64,000 nucleotides of DNA from Desulfuromonas sp. DDH964 (GTDB taxonomy: Bacteria; Desulfobacterota; Desulfuromonadia; Desulfuromonadales; DDH964), in assembly GCF_001611275.1 (NCBI RefSeq), contig NZ_CP015080.1, forward strand, positions 3,152,956-3,216,955. The letters are read 5' to 3'. Position numbers and translations under genes: made by a program. The notes below the pieces were generated by a model that was given only the letters and a program-made list of their open reading frames with translations, had not been told where the DNA came from and did no database searches. Positions 25,246 through 36,180 of the stretch are shown here, piece after piece (the stretch's first letter is position 1; each line of letters starts with the position of its first letter).

Positions 25246-26157
25246 ATGGAGCCGAACTGGGGCCTGGCCCGCAAGCGGCAGCACCTCGAACAGCGGGCCC
25301 GGATCGTTCAAGCGATCCGGGCCTTCTTTGTCGCCGCCGGTTTTCTCGAGGTCGAGACCCCGCACCTCCTCCCCGGCAACGCCCCGGAGCTGCACATCGA
25401 TCCGGTCGCCGCCGGCGACGGCTTTTTGCACACCTCGCCCGAACTCTGCATGAAGCGGCTGCTGGCGGCCGGCTACCGGCAGATTTTCCAGCTCTGCCGC
25501 TGCTGGCGCCGGGGGGAACGGGGCGCCCGCCACCTCCCCGAATACACCATGCTCGAATGGTACCGCAGCGGCTGCGACTACCACACCCTGATGGGCGACT
25601 GCGAAGAACTCCTCGCCTTCCTGGTGCCGAGCGGATCCTTGCGCTGGCAGGGGGAAGAGATCGACCTGGTGGCGCCCTTTGAGCGGCTGACGGTGCGGGA
25701 GGCCTTCGCCCGCCACGCCGCCGGCTCCCTCGACCGGGCCCTGGCCGAGGGCCGCTTCGACGAAGTGATGGCGCTGGAGATCGAACCGCACCTCGGTCGC
25801 AGGCGACCGACCTTCCTCTATGAATACCCCGCCGCCTGCGCCGCCCTGGCACGAAAAAAGTCCGGCGCCCCGCAACTCGCCGAACGCTTCGAGCTCTACA
25901 TCGCCGGTCTCGAGCTCGCCAACGCCTTCTCCGAGCTGACCGACCCGGACGAGCAGCGCCAGCGCTTTGTGCGCGAGGAGGATGCGCGGCGCCGGATGGG
26001 CAAGGCTCCGGTTCCCCTGCCGGAGAAATTCCTTGCCGAACTCGGCGCCCTCGACAGCGCCGCCGGCATCGCCCTGGGGGTCGACCGGCTGGTGATGCTG
26101 CTGACCGACGCGGCCACCATCGACGCGGTGGTTGCCTTCACCCCGGAGGATCTCTAG
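25246..26157 (+). CDS. epmA: EF-P beta-lysine ligase EpmA (GenX/PoxA)
   Basis: A 303-residue class II lysyl-tRNA-synthetase paralogue lacking the tRNA anticodon domain. Class II motifs: FLEVETPHLLPGNAPE, the motif 2 RCWRRGERGARHLPEYTMLEW and motif 3 GIALGVDRLVMLL. It attaches (R)-beta-lysine to EF-P Lys32. It is directly behind efp (1-bp gap), so the two form an operon. The matching aminomutase EpmB is encoded 4 kb away at 29111-30154. Confidence 0.95.
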   Translation: MEPNWGLARKRQHLEQRARIVQAIRAFFVAAGFLEVETPHLLPGNAPELHIDPVAAGDGFLHTSPELCMKRLLAAGYRQIFQLCRCWRRGERGARHLPEYTMLEWYRSGCDYHTLMGDCEELLAFLVPSGSLRWQGEEIDLVAPFERLTVREAFARHAAGSLDRALAEGRFDEVMALEIEPHLGRRRPTFLYEYPAACAALARKKSGAPQLAERFELYIAGLELANAFSELTDPDEQRQRFVREEDARRRMGKAPVPLPEKFLAELGALDSAAGIALGVDRLVMLLTDAATIDAVVAFTPEDL

Positions 26158-26253
26158 GCGGCGGTCGGTTAGCGGTTGTCTTCTTCCCCCCGCCTGGTGT
26201 AAAAAAACGGGGAAAGGTTTCCCTTCCCCCGAGCGATTGACGGTCCCTTTTTT

Positions 26254-27021
26254 ATGCAGCTTCCCCCTGAAGCGAACCTGCTGAACGCCTGTCGCCTCCT
26301 CTTCGGCGACGAGGTCGACCTGTGCGGCGAATTCCTCGCCTACCTCCAGCCCGACGGCGCCCGCTCGGCCTACCGGGCCCGGGCCAAGGAACAGCATCCG
26401 GACCGGTTCGCCGGCCAGCCGGCGGCGATCCGCCGCCGCCAGACCGAACGTTTCCAGGAACTGACCCGCGCCTACCAGCTGCTGCGCAGCTATTTCCTGC
26501 AGCGGGAGAGCAGCAGTGGCGCTCCCGGCCACCGTCACGGCGGCAGCTACCGTCCACCGGCCCCTCCCAACCCGGTGCGGAGCAGTTGCTACCCCCACCC
26601 CCGGGTACCGGACACCCATCTCGAATTCGGACTCTTTCTCTTCCACCGCGGCAAGATCACCTACCAGGAGCTGATTGCCGCCCTCCTCTGGCAGCGCCGT
26701 CAACGCCCCGACATCGGCAGCATTGCCCGGCGCTGGGGGTGGCTCGACGCGGCCCGCATCGAGCGCGTCCTCCAGGACCGCAGCCCCGGCCGTCGCTTCG
26801 GCAACCGCGCCATCCAGCTCGGCTATCTCAACCCGACCCAGGTCCAGGTGCTGCTTCGTTACCAGCAGACCCTGCAGCAGCGTCTCGGCCAGTATTTTGT
26901 CGAACGGGGCCTGCTCGAAACGGAAGAGGTGGAGCAGTTGGCCGCGGAGCTCAAGGAGCACAACCTGCGCGTCGCCGGCCGGGCGCGCCAGCAGCGCTGG
27001 CGCGCCTCCGCCACCCGCTGA
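26254..27021 (+). CDS. J-domain protein with uncharacterised C-terminal region
   Basis: A 255-residue protein. Residues 25-85 form a divergent J domain with the essential HPD at 48-50 (AKEQHPDRF), so it can probably stimulate a DnaK. A Pro-rich linker (90-115) precedes a helical domain (120-250) with two similar halves: HLEFGLFLFHRGKITYQEL and RFGNRAIQLGYLNPTQVQVLL then RLGQYFVERGLLETEEVEQL, the kind of repeat seen in Geobacter J proteins and pilus-ATPase-like N-domains. The role is unknown. It ends 15 bp before the heptamer array. Confidence 0.8.
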   Translation: MQLPPEANLLNACRLLFGDEVDLCGEFLAYLQPDGARSAYRARAKEQHPDRFAGQPAAIRRRQTERFQELTRAYQLLRSYFLQRESSSGAPGHRHGGSYRPPAPPNPVRSSCYPHPRVPDTHLEFGLFLFHRGKITYQELIAALLWQRRQRPDIGSIARRWGWLDAARIERVLQDRSPGRRFGNRAIQLGYLNPTQVQVLLRYQQTLQQRLGQYFVERGLLETEEVEQLAAELKEHNLRVAGRARQQRWRASATR

Positions 27022-27036
27022 GAGCTGCCAACCGGA

Positions 27037-27225
27037 CATCCCTCATCCCTCATCCCTCATCCCTCATCCCTCATCCCTCATCCCTCATCCCTCATCACTC
27101 ATCACTCATCACTCATCACTCATCACTCATCACTCATCGCTCATCGCTCATCGCTCATCACTCATCACTCATCACTCATCACTCATCACTCATCACTCAT
27201 CACTCATCACTCATCGCTCATCGCT
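27037..27225. repeat. 27-copy heptamer tandem array
   Basis: Twenty-seven perfect 7-bp units in five blocks: CATCCCT x8, CATCACT x6, CATCGCT x3, CATCACT x8, CATCGCT x2. Only base 5 of the unit varies. It fills the whole space between the convergent J-protein and recQ genes, ending 4 bp from the recQ stop. Confidence 0.98.
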
Positions 27226-27229
27226 CTTT

Positions 27230-29038
27230 TCACCCCCGTCCCGCCAGGTAGCTGCGAATCTCCTCCAGAAACTCCCCGCCGAATTTCTGCAACTTGAGCT
27301 TGCCGACGCCGGTGACGCCGAGGAGCGCCTGCGGACTCTCTGGCAGGTAGGCCGCCATTTCGACCAGGGTCACATCGCTGAAGATGACGTAGGGCGGCAC
27401 CCCGGCATCGTCGGCCAGACGCTTGCGCAGCGCCCGCAGATTGTCGAAGAGGGCCTCGTCGTAAGTAAGGTCCGAAGCGACCTTGCGGGCCGGTTTTTTC
27501 TGCGCAGCCACCTTCAGGCGCGGCTTGGCCAGGGTCAGGCGCGCCTCGCCGCGCAGCAGCGGCCGCGCCGCCTCGGTCAGTTTCAGCACTGAGTAGTTGG
27601 CGACGTCCTGGCGCAGGTAGCCTAGATGGATCAGCTGGAGGATCAGCCCGCTCCAGGCTTCGGCCGGCTGATCGGCGCCGAGGCCGTAGGTGGAGAGCCG
27701 GTCGTGCCCGAGCTCCTGGATCCGCTGGGAGGCGGCGCCGCGCAGCACCTCGACGACGTGACCGACGCCGAAGCGCTGGCCGACCCGGTAGACGCAGGAG
27801 AGGGCCTTCTGGGCATCGATGGTGGCGTCGTAGCTCTCCGGAGGAGAGTCGCAGACATCGCAGTTGCCGCAGTCCTCGGCGAGGTGCTCGCCAAAATAGC
27901 CGAGCAGCACCCGACGCCGGCAGTTCTGCGCTTCGGCAAAACCGACCATGGCGTTCAACTTGTGGAGCTCGACCCGCTTCTGCTCCGGGTTCCCTCCCCG
28001 CTCGATCAGACCGCGGGCGATGGCGACATCGCCGTAGCCAAAGAGGAGCAGCGCCTCGCTCGGCAGCCCGTCGCGGCCGGCACGACCGGTCTCCTGGTAG
28101 TAGCTTTCGATATTCTTCGGCAGGTCGTAGTGGACGACAAAACGCACGTTCGGCTTGTCGATCCCCATGCCGAAAGCGACCGTCGCCACGACGATCTGCA
28201 AATCGTCGCGCAGAAAGGCCTCCTGCACCCGCCGCCGTTCCGCATCCGGGAGTCCGGCATGGTAGGCGGCCGCCCTGATCCCTGCCGCCGCCAGCTTGCT
28301 GGCGACTTCCTCGACCCGCTTGCGGGAGAGGGCGTAGACGATGCCGGCCTCCCCGCGCCGCCCTTTCAGAAAGGCCTGCAGCTGGGCGAAGGGTTTCTGC
28401 TTGTCGACAACGTGGTAGCGGATGTTGGGGCGGTCGAAACCGGCGATGAAGATCCGGGCCTGGCGCAGCTGCAGCCGGTCGAGGATATCGCCGCGGGTCT
28501 GGGGGTCGGCGGTGGCGGTGAGGGCGAGGAGCGGAATGCCGGGAAAGTCCCGGCGCAAACGGCCGAGCTGGATATACTCGGGGCGGAAGTCGTGCCCCCA
28601 CTGGGAGACGCAGTGGGCCTCGTCGATGGCGAAGAGGGCGATCGGCACCTCCTGCAGTCGCGCCAGGAACTCTTCGCTCAGCAGTCGCTCGGGGGCGAGA
28701 TAGAGAAGGTCGAGCTGACCGGCATGGAGCTTGGCGAGGACCTGCTTCGCCTCGGCGCTCTTCAGCGAGGAGTTGTAAAAGGCGGCGCGCACGCCGTTGG
28801 CGAGCAGGGCGTCGACCTGGTCCTTCATCAGTGAGATCAGCGGCGAGACGACAATCCCCACCCCCGGCCGACAGAGCGCCGGAATCTGGTAGCAAAGGGA
28901 CTTGCCGCCGCCGGTCGGCATCAGGACGAAAGCATCCTCACCGGCGATCAGGGTGCGGATGATCTCTTCCTGGTAGGGGCGGAAGGTGCCGTAGCCGAAG
29001 ATCGACTGCAGCACCTCGGCAGCTTGCGGTTGGTTCAT
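27230..29038 (-). CDS. recQ: ATP-dependent DNA helicase RecQ
   Basis: A 602-residue superfamily 2 helicase. Helicase motifs: [21 protein letters not shown], Walker [48 protein letters not shown], and [16 protein letters not shown] zinc-binding RecQ-Ct follows (cysteines in CRRRVLL and CGNCDVC), then winged helix and a C-terminal HRDC domain (about 520-600). The ATG before NQPQAAEVL has GGAGGGG upstream; 19 further in-frame codons are read-through of a palindromic repeat and were excluded. Confidence 0.96.
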   Translation of the reverse strand: MNQPQAAEVLQSIFGYGTFRPYQEEIIRTLIAGEDAFVLMPTGGGKSLCYQIPALCRPGVGIVVSPLISLMKDQVDALLANGVRAAFYNSSLKSAEAKQVLAKLHAGQLDLLYLAPERLLSEEFLARLQEVPIALFAIDEAHCVSQWGHDFRPEYIQLGRLRRDFPGIPLLALTATADPQTRGDILDRLQLRQARIFIAGFDRPNIRYHVVDKQKPFAQLQAFLKGRRGEAGIVYALSRKRVEEVASKLAAAGIRAAAYHAGLPDAERRRVQEAFLRDDLQIVVATVAFGMGIDKPNVRFVVHYDLPKNIESYYQETGRAGRDGLPSEALLLFGYGDVAIARGLIERGGNPEQKRVELHKLNAMVGFAEAQNCRRRVLLGYFGEHLAEDCGNCDVCDSPPESYDATIDAQKALSCVYRVGQRFGVGHVVEVLRGAASQRIQELGHDRLSTYGLGADQPAEAWSGLILQLIHLGYLRQDVANYSVLKLTEAARPLLRGEARLTLAKPRLKVAAQKKPARKVASDLTYDEALFDNLRALRKRLADDAGVPPYVIFSDVTLVEMAAYLPESPQALLGVTGVGKLKLQKFGGEFLEEIRSYLAGRG

Positions 29039-29066
29039 TTCCCCTCCAATGGTTTCAGGCAGTGGC

Positions 29067-29105
29067 ATAGGTCCTATAGGACCCATGGGTCCCATGGGAC
29101 AGATA
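29067..29105. repeat. Palindromic 9-mer repeat, copy 2
   Basis: Units GGTCCTATA, GGACCCATG, GGTCCCATG, GGACAGATA. It lies between recQ and the aminomutase gene, just beyond the recQ ribosome site. Confidence 0.7.
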
Positions 29106-29110
29106 ACACC

Positions 29111-30154
29111 CTAATCGACCTCATTGGGATACTCTACCGTCCCGCCGCTGGCAGTCCGCAGCAGCAAAGTCTCCCCCATGGCCTTGATCGTCTCCGGCAG
29201 CAGCGGCACCTTCCCCTTGCCGCCGGGGAGGTCGATGACGTAGTGGGGGATCGCCAGCCCGGTCACCTGGCCGCGCAGGGCGCGCATGATCTCCAGACCG
29301 GTCTCGACCCGGGTGCGGAAGTGCCCGGTGCCGGCGACCAGGTCCATCTGGTGCAGGTAGTAGGGGCGGACCCGGATCTGCAACAGCCCGCGCAGCAGTT
29401 CGAGCATCGTCTGCGCATCGTCGTTGACCCCCTTGAGCAGCACGGTCTGGTTGCCGAGAGGAACGCCGGCAGCGGCGAGCTTCCGGCAGGCCTCGGCAGC
29501 CGCCGGGGTCAGTTCCCGCGGATGGTTGAAGTGGGTGTTGAGGTAGAGGGGATGATGGCGGCGCAGCAGGTTGCAGAGATTGTCGGTGACCCGCTCGGGG
29601 AGGGTCACCGGCACCCGGCTGCCGATACGGATCATCTCGACATGGGGAATCTTCTGCAGGCGGCCGAGCACTTCGCCGAGCAGACCGTCTGAAAGGAGGA
29701 GCGGGTCGCCACCGGAGAGGAGGACATCGCGGATCGCAGGGGTCCGTTCGATGTAGGCGATGCCGTCGAGGAGCGCCCCGAAGGAGAGCAGGGCCGCGGC
29801 GCAGCCAACCTTGCGCTTGCGGGTGCAGAAGCGGCAGTAGAGGGCGCAGCTATTCCCGGCCAGCAGCAGCGCCCGGTCGGGATAGCGATGGACCACCGCC
29901 GGAACCGGCGCCTGCGCCTCCTCGGCGAGAGGGTCGTCGACCAGCCCCATGGCGTCAAGCTCGCGCAGGTCAGGGACGCATTGGCGCCAGAGGGGATCAT
30001 CCGGCCCCTGCAGCAGCGCCAGGTAATGGGGGGTGATGCGCAGCGGGTAGCGCGCCGCCACCCGCGCCAGGGGCGCCGGGTCGAGACCGAAGCGGGTGGC
30101 GAGAAGAGCGGGGTCGGTGAGGCTCTGCTGCAGTTGTTGCTGCCAAAGTTCCAT
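29111..30154 (-). CDS. epmB: EpmB-like radical SAM lysine 2,3-aminomutase
   Basis: A 347-residue radical SAM, PLP-dependent enzyme. The cluster motif is CALYCRFC at 103-110 (CX3CX2C); DVLLSGGDPLLL and the PLP-lysine region DLPGGKGKVPL are conserved. The length and lack of a C-terminal dimer domain fit EpmB, which isomerises lysine to (R)-beta-lysine for EF-P, rather than catabolic KamA. Presence of EF-P with a KPGKG tip and of EpmA in the window supports this. It may be transcribed with recQ. Confidence 0.9.
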   Translation of the reverse strand: MELWQQQLQQSLTDPALLATRFGLDPAPLARVAARYPLRITPHYLALLQGPDDPLWRQCVPDLRELDAMGLVDDPLAEEAQAPVPAVVHRYPDRALLLAGNSCALYCRFCTRKRKVGCAAALLSFGALLDGIAYIERTPAIRDVLLSGGDPLLLSDGLLGEVLGRLQKIPHVEMIRIGSRVPVTLPERVTDNLCNLLRRHHPLYLNTHFNHPRELTPAAAEACRKLAAAGVPLGNQTVLLKGVNDDAQTMLELLRGLLQIRVRPYYLHQMDLVAGTGHFRTRVETGLEIMRALRGQVTGLAIPHYVIDLPGGKGKVPLLPETIKAMGETLLLRTASGGTVEYPNEVD

Positions 30155-30174
30155 GAAAGGCCTTAAGTGCTTTT

Positions 30175-30214
30175 TATAGGTCCTATACGACCCATAGGTC
30201 CCATGGGACCCATG
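30175..30214. repeat. Palindromic 9-mer repeat, copy 3
   Basis: Units ATAGGTCCT, ATACGACCC, ATAGGTCCC, ATGGGACCC, between the aminomutase gene and the radical SAM gene upstream of it on the minus strand. Confidence 0.7.
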
Positions 30215-30261
30215 CCGGCACCAAGGTGCCGGAAAGGCCCGACTCTACCACAAGCGGCCGT

Positions 30262-31836
30262 TCAGTGTCGACCCGCCCCGATGAAGAAGGGGGCATGGTT
30301 GGAGGTGAACCAGGGGGGGGTGCGGGCGGCGATGGCGCGGATCGCCGGTGCGGCAAGGAGGCGCTTGGCGAGGAAGCGGCGGGCGGCGGCCCGGCCCCAG
30401 CCGCCATCGCTGAGCGGCCGGTAGAGACCGAGCGGTTCCTCCTGCCACTCGGCGCCGGGAAACTCACCGCCGAAGTCGGCAGCCCGCGGCAGGTTCATGA
30501 TCGCCAGGTTGAGAAAGTCGATACAGTCCGCGTGTTCTTCGAGAAAGACGAGGGTCGATTCGGCCTCGGCCGCGGTCTCCTCGGGAGTCCCGAGCAGGAT
30601 GTAGACGTAGGTGGCGATGCCGGCGGCGTGCAGATGGTGCAGGATGCGGGATGCAACAGCGAGATCGGTCCCCTTGTGCAGGCGCTCGAGAACCGGCTGG
30701 GCACCACTTTCGAGCCCGAGCTGCAGCATGCGGCACCCCGCTCGCGCGAGACCGGCAACCAGGTCCGGGTCATCGAGCACGCCCTCGAAACGGGCGAAGC
30801 CATGCCAGGAGAGGCCGGCCAGCGGCTCCGCCGCTGCGGCGAGGGCACGCAGCGTCGCTGGCGGCAGGGCGTTGTCGGTAAAGTGGAAACGCCGCACCCG
30901 ATAGGCCGCCGCCAGTTGCACCAGCAGCTTCGGCACCTCCCCGGGGGGGAAGGCCCGATAAGGCTGGGTCGGGGTGGTCGCCTCGGGGCAGAAGCGGCAG
31001 CGCGCCCAGTAACAGCCGCGGCTGGCGGTCAGCTGAAGCACCGGTTCCGGCGCCAGGTAGGCGGCCGGGTCGGCAAAGGAATAGTCGGGGACAAAATGAT
31101 TGACCGGCGCCGGGGTGGGGAGCGGGGCACCGGCGGGATTGCCAGCCAGGGCGACCAGGCTCGCTTCGCCGGGACCGGTTACGAGATGATCGAAGGGGAA
31201 AAGCCCCTGTCCCCGCTGGCGCAGCGGCTGCGCCCAACTCGAGATCAGGCCGCCGCCGGCGACCAGCTGCACCTGCGGCAGCGCCCGCCGCAGCAGGCCG
31301 GCAAGCTCGAAGGCGGGGAGCGCCTGGTGGCGGTAGTTGATGGTGACGGCGATGATCCGCGGCTGCAGGGCAAGCACCCGCGGCAGGAGCTCCTGTTCGA
31401 AGTAGGCGCGGAACAGGGTAGATTCGGCCCCCGCTGCCAGCCGCTCCAGGTCGGCGGGCCGAAAGGGGGAGAGGCGCTGGTGGACATAATCGCCGAGGCT
31501 GAGCCGTTCCTCGGCCCCGCCGGCAGCGCCGAGGGCGCGATTGAGGTCCTCGACGGCGCTGCGATAGCGGGCCAAAGAGTCGCCCGCCCGGGGGGAGCGG
31601 AGCAGGGCCAGAGCGCGGGGGAGATGGGCGATAGCGCGACGCAGGGCGGTCGCGGGCGCCGCGCCGGCAGCAAGAGCGAGCCGCTCCGGGGTCAGCAGCC
31701 AGAGGCAGGCATCGAGGTTGGCGTCGATCGCCGCTGCAGTGATGCCCGCGCTACGCAGGTGACCGAGCAGGATCGCCGTCGCCAGGGGCGGCTCGGCCGG
31801 TTTGGCGGCAGGCGGATGGAGCAGAAGGATGTCCAT
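30262..31836 (-). CDS. B12-binding-type radical SAM protein
   Basis: A 524-residue protein starting at the ATG of MDILLLHPPAAKPAEPPLA, the usual opening of a cobalamin-binding Rossmann domain (about 1-190, though the DxHxxG cobalamin motif is not clear). The radical SAM core has ASRGCYWARCRFC (CX4CX2C, about 325-333), then LGLESGAQPVLERLHKGT and YVYILLGTPEET. Such enzymes methylate or rearrange unknown substrates, often lipids or peptides. It is convergent with nothing and stands alone upstream of a MauE gene with a 37-bp gap. Confidence 0.83.
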   Translation of the reverse strand: MDILLLHPPAAKPAEPPLATAILLGHLRSAGITAAAIDANLDACLWLLTPERLALAAGAAPATALRRAIAHLPRALALLRSPRAGDSLARYRSAVEDLNRALGAAGGAEERLSLGDYVHQRLSPFRPADLERLAAGAESTLFRAYFEQELLPRVLALQPRIIAVTINYRHQALPAFELAGLLRRALPQVQLVAGGGLISSWAQPLRQRGQGLFPFDHLVTGPGEASLVALAGNPAGAPLPTPAPVNHFVPDYSFADPAAYLAPEPVLQLTASRGCYWARCRFCPEATTPTQPYRAFPPGEVPKLLVQLAAAYRVRRFHFTDNALPPATLRALAAAAEPLAGLSWHGFARFEGVLDDPDLVAGLARAGCRMLQLGLESGAQPVLERLHKGTDLAVASRILHHLHAAGIATYVYILLGTPEETAAEAESTLVFLEEHADCIDFLNLAIMNLPRAADFGGEFPGAEWQEEPLGLYRPLSDGGWGRAAARRFLAKRLLAAPAIRAIAARTPPWFTSNHAPFFIGAGRH

Positions 31837-31873
31837 AGGTGTCGGAAAATCCGCAGCAGACAGCAGGCAACCT

Positions 31874-32293
31874 TCAGCGCCCGGGCGCGGGCCGCAGGTG
31901 ATAGCTGAAGTGGGCCAGGGCGAGAATGCCGAGATCGCGCAGCAGCGCCAGCCACAGCGGCGTGGCGGCACCGCCGCCGAAGCAGCCGCAGTCGATCTCC
32001 AGGCCGCGCAGCATCGCGGAAAGGATGGCGCCGATGAAGACCAGTGTCAGCAGGGCGAGGAGCAGGGCGGCGCCGCGCACATTGCGCCCGAGCAGGAGGA
32101 GGGCGCCGGCGAGGACTTCGACATAGGGGAGGGTCGCCGCAACCAGGTAGTTGAAGGCGTAGGGGAGGAGCTGGTAGGCGGCCAGGTCGCGGGCGAAGGC
32201 GGTGACATCCTGCCCCTTGACGAGCCCGGCATAGAGAAAGAGGCCACCGAGGAGGAGGCGGCAACCGTGATAAGCGAGGCGGCGGAGATTCAT
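31874..32293 (-). CDS. MauE/DoxX-like membrane protein
   Basis: A 139-residue, four-helix membrane protein. The motif EIDCGCFGG between helices 3 and 4 and KGQDVTAFARDLAAYQLLP match the MauE family, which supports disulfide or redox maturation in the periplasm. The ATG overlaps the rhodanese stop by 4 bp, giving a two-gene unit that I take as a sulfur or thiol-redox pair. Confidence 0.83.
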   Translation of the reverse strand: MNLRRLAYHGCRLLLGGLFLYAGLVKGQDVTAFARDLAAYQLLPYAFNYLVAATLPYVEVLAGALLLLGRNVRGAALLLALLTLVFIGAILSAMLRGLEIDCGCFGGGAATPLWLALLRDLGILALAHFSYHLRPAPGR

Positions 32294-32781
32294 GGCGCCC
32301 CTCCCGTCGTCACCGGCAGCCCCGCGTCCTGCCAGGCGGGGAAACCGCCCTCGAAGACCAGCACGTTGCGGTACCCTGCCTCCAGCAGCCGCACGGCCAG
32401 ATCGTAGGAGTCGGGGCAGCCGTAGCCGCTGCAATAGACCACCAGCCGCGTCGTCACCGGAACGGCAACCTGGAAAGCCGGCAGCGCCTGGTCGATATCG
32501 GCAAGGGGAAGCGAGCGCGCTCCGGAAATATGGCCGGCGGCGAAGAGCTCGGGGATGCGGGCATCGATCGCCAGCGCCCCGTCGCGCAGCGCCTCCTGCA
32601 CCCCGGCGAGGTCGACGGGGGCCGGGTAGCGGACCACCGCCTCGACCGCGGTCGGCGCCGCCTGCAGGCGACCGGCAAAGGCATCGAGGATCAGCCGATA
32701 ATTGACCGAGAGACCGATCAGGACGCCGACGGCGAAAATCACCAGGCTCTCGAGCAGGTCACGATTCAGTCGTTCATACAT
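32290..32781 (-). CDS. Membrane-anchored rhodanese-like protein
   Basis: A 163-residue protein: N-terminal membrane helix (LVIFAVGVLIGLSVNYRLI), then a single rhodanese domain (about 55-160) with active-site loop VVYCSGYGCPDSYDLA. It probably carries a persulfide or handles thiol redox at the periplasmic face. It is translationally coupled to the MauE-like gene, and its start follows the slyX gene by 7 bp. Confidence 0.87.
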   Translation of the reverse strand: MYERLNRDLLESLVIFAVGVLIGLSVNYRLILDAFAGRLQAAPTAVEAVVRYPAPVDLAGVQEALRDGALAIDARIPELFAAGHISGARSLPLADIDQALPAFQVAVPVTTRLVVYCSGYGCPDSYDLAVRLLEAGYRNVLVFEGGFPAWQDAGLPVTTGGAP

Positions 32782-32788
32782 GAGGACG

Positions 32789-32980
32789 TCACTCGTCGGG
32801 CGATTCGATCAGGTCCGGACCCATGTTGCGCAGCGTGTCGCGTAACCGCCGCCCCTCCCGCTCCAGTGCCTCGATACGCCGGTAGCACCCCAGCAGTTCG
32901 CCACTCAACTCTTCGAGTTGCAGGGAGATATGGGAAAAGCGGATTTCCAGTTCGGTCAAACGTCTGTCCTTATCAGTCAC
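32789..32980 (-). CDS. slyX: SlyX-family coiled-coil protein
   Basis: A 63-residue protein. The start is GTG at 32978-32980, chosen because CCAAAGGAGCC precedes it and the protein then begins TDKDRRLTELEIRFSHISLQ, the conserved SlyX opening. Upstream frame is low-complexity read-through. The whole protein is a heptad-patterned helix. Function of SlyX is unknown. It may lead the slyX-rhodanese-MauE transcript. Confidence 0.82.
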   Translation of the reverse strand: MTDKDRRLTELEIRFSHISLQLEELSGELLGCYRRIEALEREGRRLRDTLRNMGPDLIESPDE

Positions 32981-33066
32981 GGCCGGCTCCTTTGGCAACG
33001 GGGCAACACTAGCAGAAGCCGGCGGCGGACGCAATCGCTGCCGCGCCCCGGATTGGGACCGGCCAC

Positions 33067-33095
33067 AAAAAAAGCCCGCACCAGGCGGGCCTTTC
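33067..33095 (-). terminator. Terminator of the neelaredoxin-type gene
   Basis: On the minus strand GCCCGC and GCGGGC pair around a 5-nt loop, followed by seven T; 22 bp beyond the stop. Confidence 0.88.
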
Positions 33096-33116
33096 GCTAA
33101 CAGGGGAGCAGTGCGA

Positions 33117-33494
33117 TCAGCTGACGCTGACCTCCTTGACCGCCTCCCAGACCCCATGCAGGTTGCAGCGGGCGAAGGCGCGCAGGGTTACCTTGGGGAG
33201 CCCGTGGGGGATGACGACTTCGGCCTTGAGGATCGGCCGGGTGGTCACCGCGGTGAGGCTGAGGCGCGCCAGGAAGACATAGTTGGCATAGAGGTCGATC
33301 CACTCGATGAAGTGCCCCGGCTCGTTGGGATGGGCGAGGAGCTTGCCGATCTCGACGGTGACGGTGGCCGCCTCACCGGCCTTGAGCTGCTCCGGTGCGG
33401 TGATGACGGGGGTATGCTTTTTTTCCAGGTCGGTCAGGCTGGCGGGATCCTTGGGGTGGTTGACCTGGCAGAAGAAACTCGATTCAAGACTCAT
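33117..33494 (-). CDS. Superoxide reductase, neelaredoxin type (1Fe)
   Basis: A 125-residue protein with only the catalytic iron domain. Ligands: His in EKKHTPVI, the two His of LLAHPNEPGHFIEWIDL, and Cys plus His in RCNLHGVWE. It reduces superoxide to peroxide without making oxygen. The N-terminal desulforedoxin domain present in the second enzyme (40053-40436) is missing here. It is divergent from the SCO/oxidase operon, consistent with oxygen-linked expression. Confidence 0.92.
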   Translation of the reverse strand: MSLESSFFCQVNHPKDPASLTDLEKKHTPVITAPEQLKAGEAATVTVEIGKLLAHPNEPGHFIEWIDLYANYVFLARLSLTAVTTRPILKAEVVIPHGLPKVTLRAFARCNLHGVWEAVKEVSVS

Positions 33495-33622
33495 TGGCTG
33501 GGTATCCTTTCTGGAAAGCGATTGTTATTTCGGCTGCGGACAATCGGGTAGCATGTTAACCACCTTCCCCAGGGGATGCAAGCTATTCATGACCTTTTTT
33601 GTCTTTTTCCCGGACGAGCTGT

Positions 33623-33650
33623 TTGCATTATTGGCCGAAACGGGTATCAT
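33623..33650 (+). promoter_or_regulatory. Promoter for the SCO-caa3 operon
   Basis: TTGCAT and TATCAT separated by 16 bp, about 87 bp before the SCO start, inside the 242-bp divergent spacer. Confidence 0.5.
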
Positions 33651-33736
33651 GACTCATTATTTGCCGATGCGGGTAAGGGTCCTCCCGGCCTGCGCCGCTC
33701 TTCCTGCCAACAGCGATCGCAACCAATGGTTCCGGC

Positions 33737-34542
33737 ATGACCCGACGCTTATCCCTCCTGCTTCTGTGCGGGCTGCTGGCATTCTCCGGCGGCGCCGGTG
33801 CTGTCCCCTTTTCGCTGCCGACCGACCAGGTGCCGCCGCGCGAAGTCGGCGTCAGCGAACACCTCGGCAGCAAAATCCCGCTCGATTTGACCTTCAGCGA
33901 CGAAAACGGCGCCCCAGTCCGGCTCGGCGATCTGGTGACACTGCCGACGGTCATCGTGCCGATCTACTACCGCTGCCCCAACGTCTGCAACTTCCTGCAG
34001 GGGGCCCTGGCGCGAGCCCTCCCCCAGGTGCGGCGCACCCCCGGCAAGGACTTCCAGGTCATCTCGATCAGTTTCGACGAGACCGAGGGCCTGGCCGACG
34101 CCCGCCAGTCCCGGGCGATCTATTACCAGGCGATGCAGCAGAAGTTCCCAACCGGCGCCTGGCGGTTTCTTACCGGCGAGCTGCCGGCGATCCGCAAGCT
34201 CACCGACGCGGCCGGCTACCATTTTCGCCGCGAGGGGAATGATTTCCAGCATCCGGTGGCGATCTTCGTCGTCAGCAGCGACGGCACCATCAGCCGCTAC
34301 CTCTACGGCACCAGCATTCTGCCGATGGACCTGACCCTGGCGCTGGTCGAAGCGGCGGAGGGACGGGTCAGCCCGGCGATCCGCAAGGTCGTCCAGTTCT
34401 GCTTCAGCTATGACCCGCAAAACAGCAAGTACGTCTTCAACATCTTCCGCGTCTCGGCCACGGTCATCCTGCTGACGGCAGGCATGCTCTTCGCCTTCCT
34501 GGCCTGGACCGGGCGCAAACCACGGGAGCCGGAATCGAAGCC

Positions 34543-34546
<4 letters not shown>
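33737..34546 (+). CDS. SCO1/SenC copper chaperone for cytochrome oxidase
   Basis: A 269-residue thioredoxin-fold protein with signal peptide (1-22) and a C-terminal membrane helix (about 238-260). Copper ligands: Cys80 and Cys84 in YRCPNVC and His172 in DFQHPVAIF. It delivers copper to the CuA site of subunit II. The stop overlaps the subunit I start by 4 bp, placing it first in the oxidase operon. Confidence 0.94.

Positions 34547-36176
<1,630 letters not shown>

Positions 36177-36180
<4 letters not shown>

Noticed and set aside
27037..27225. CRISPR array
   Set aside because: Units are 7 bp with no spacers and no cas genes; it is a simple tandem array.
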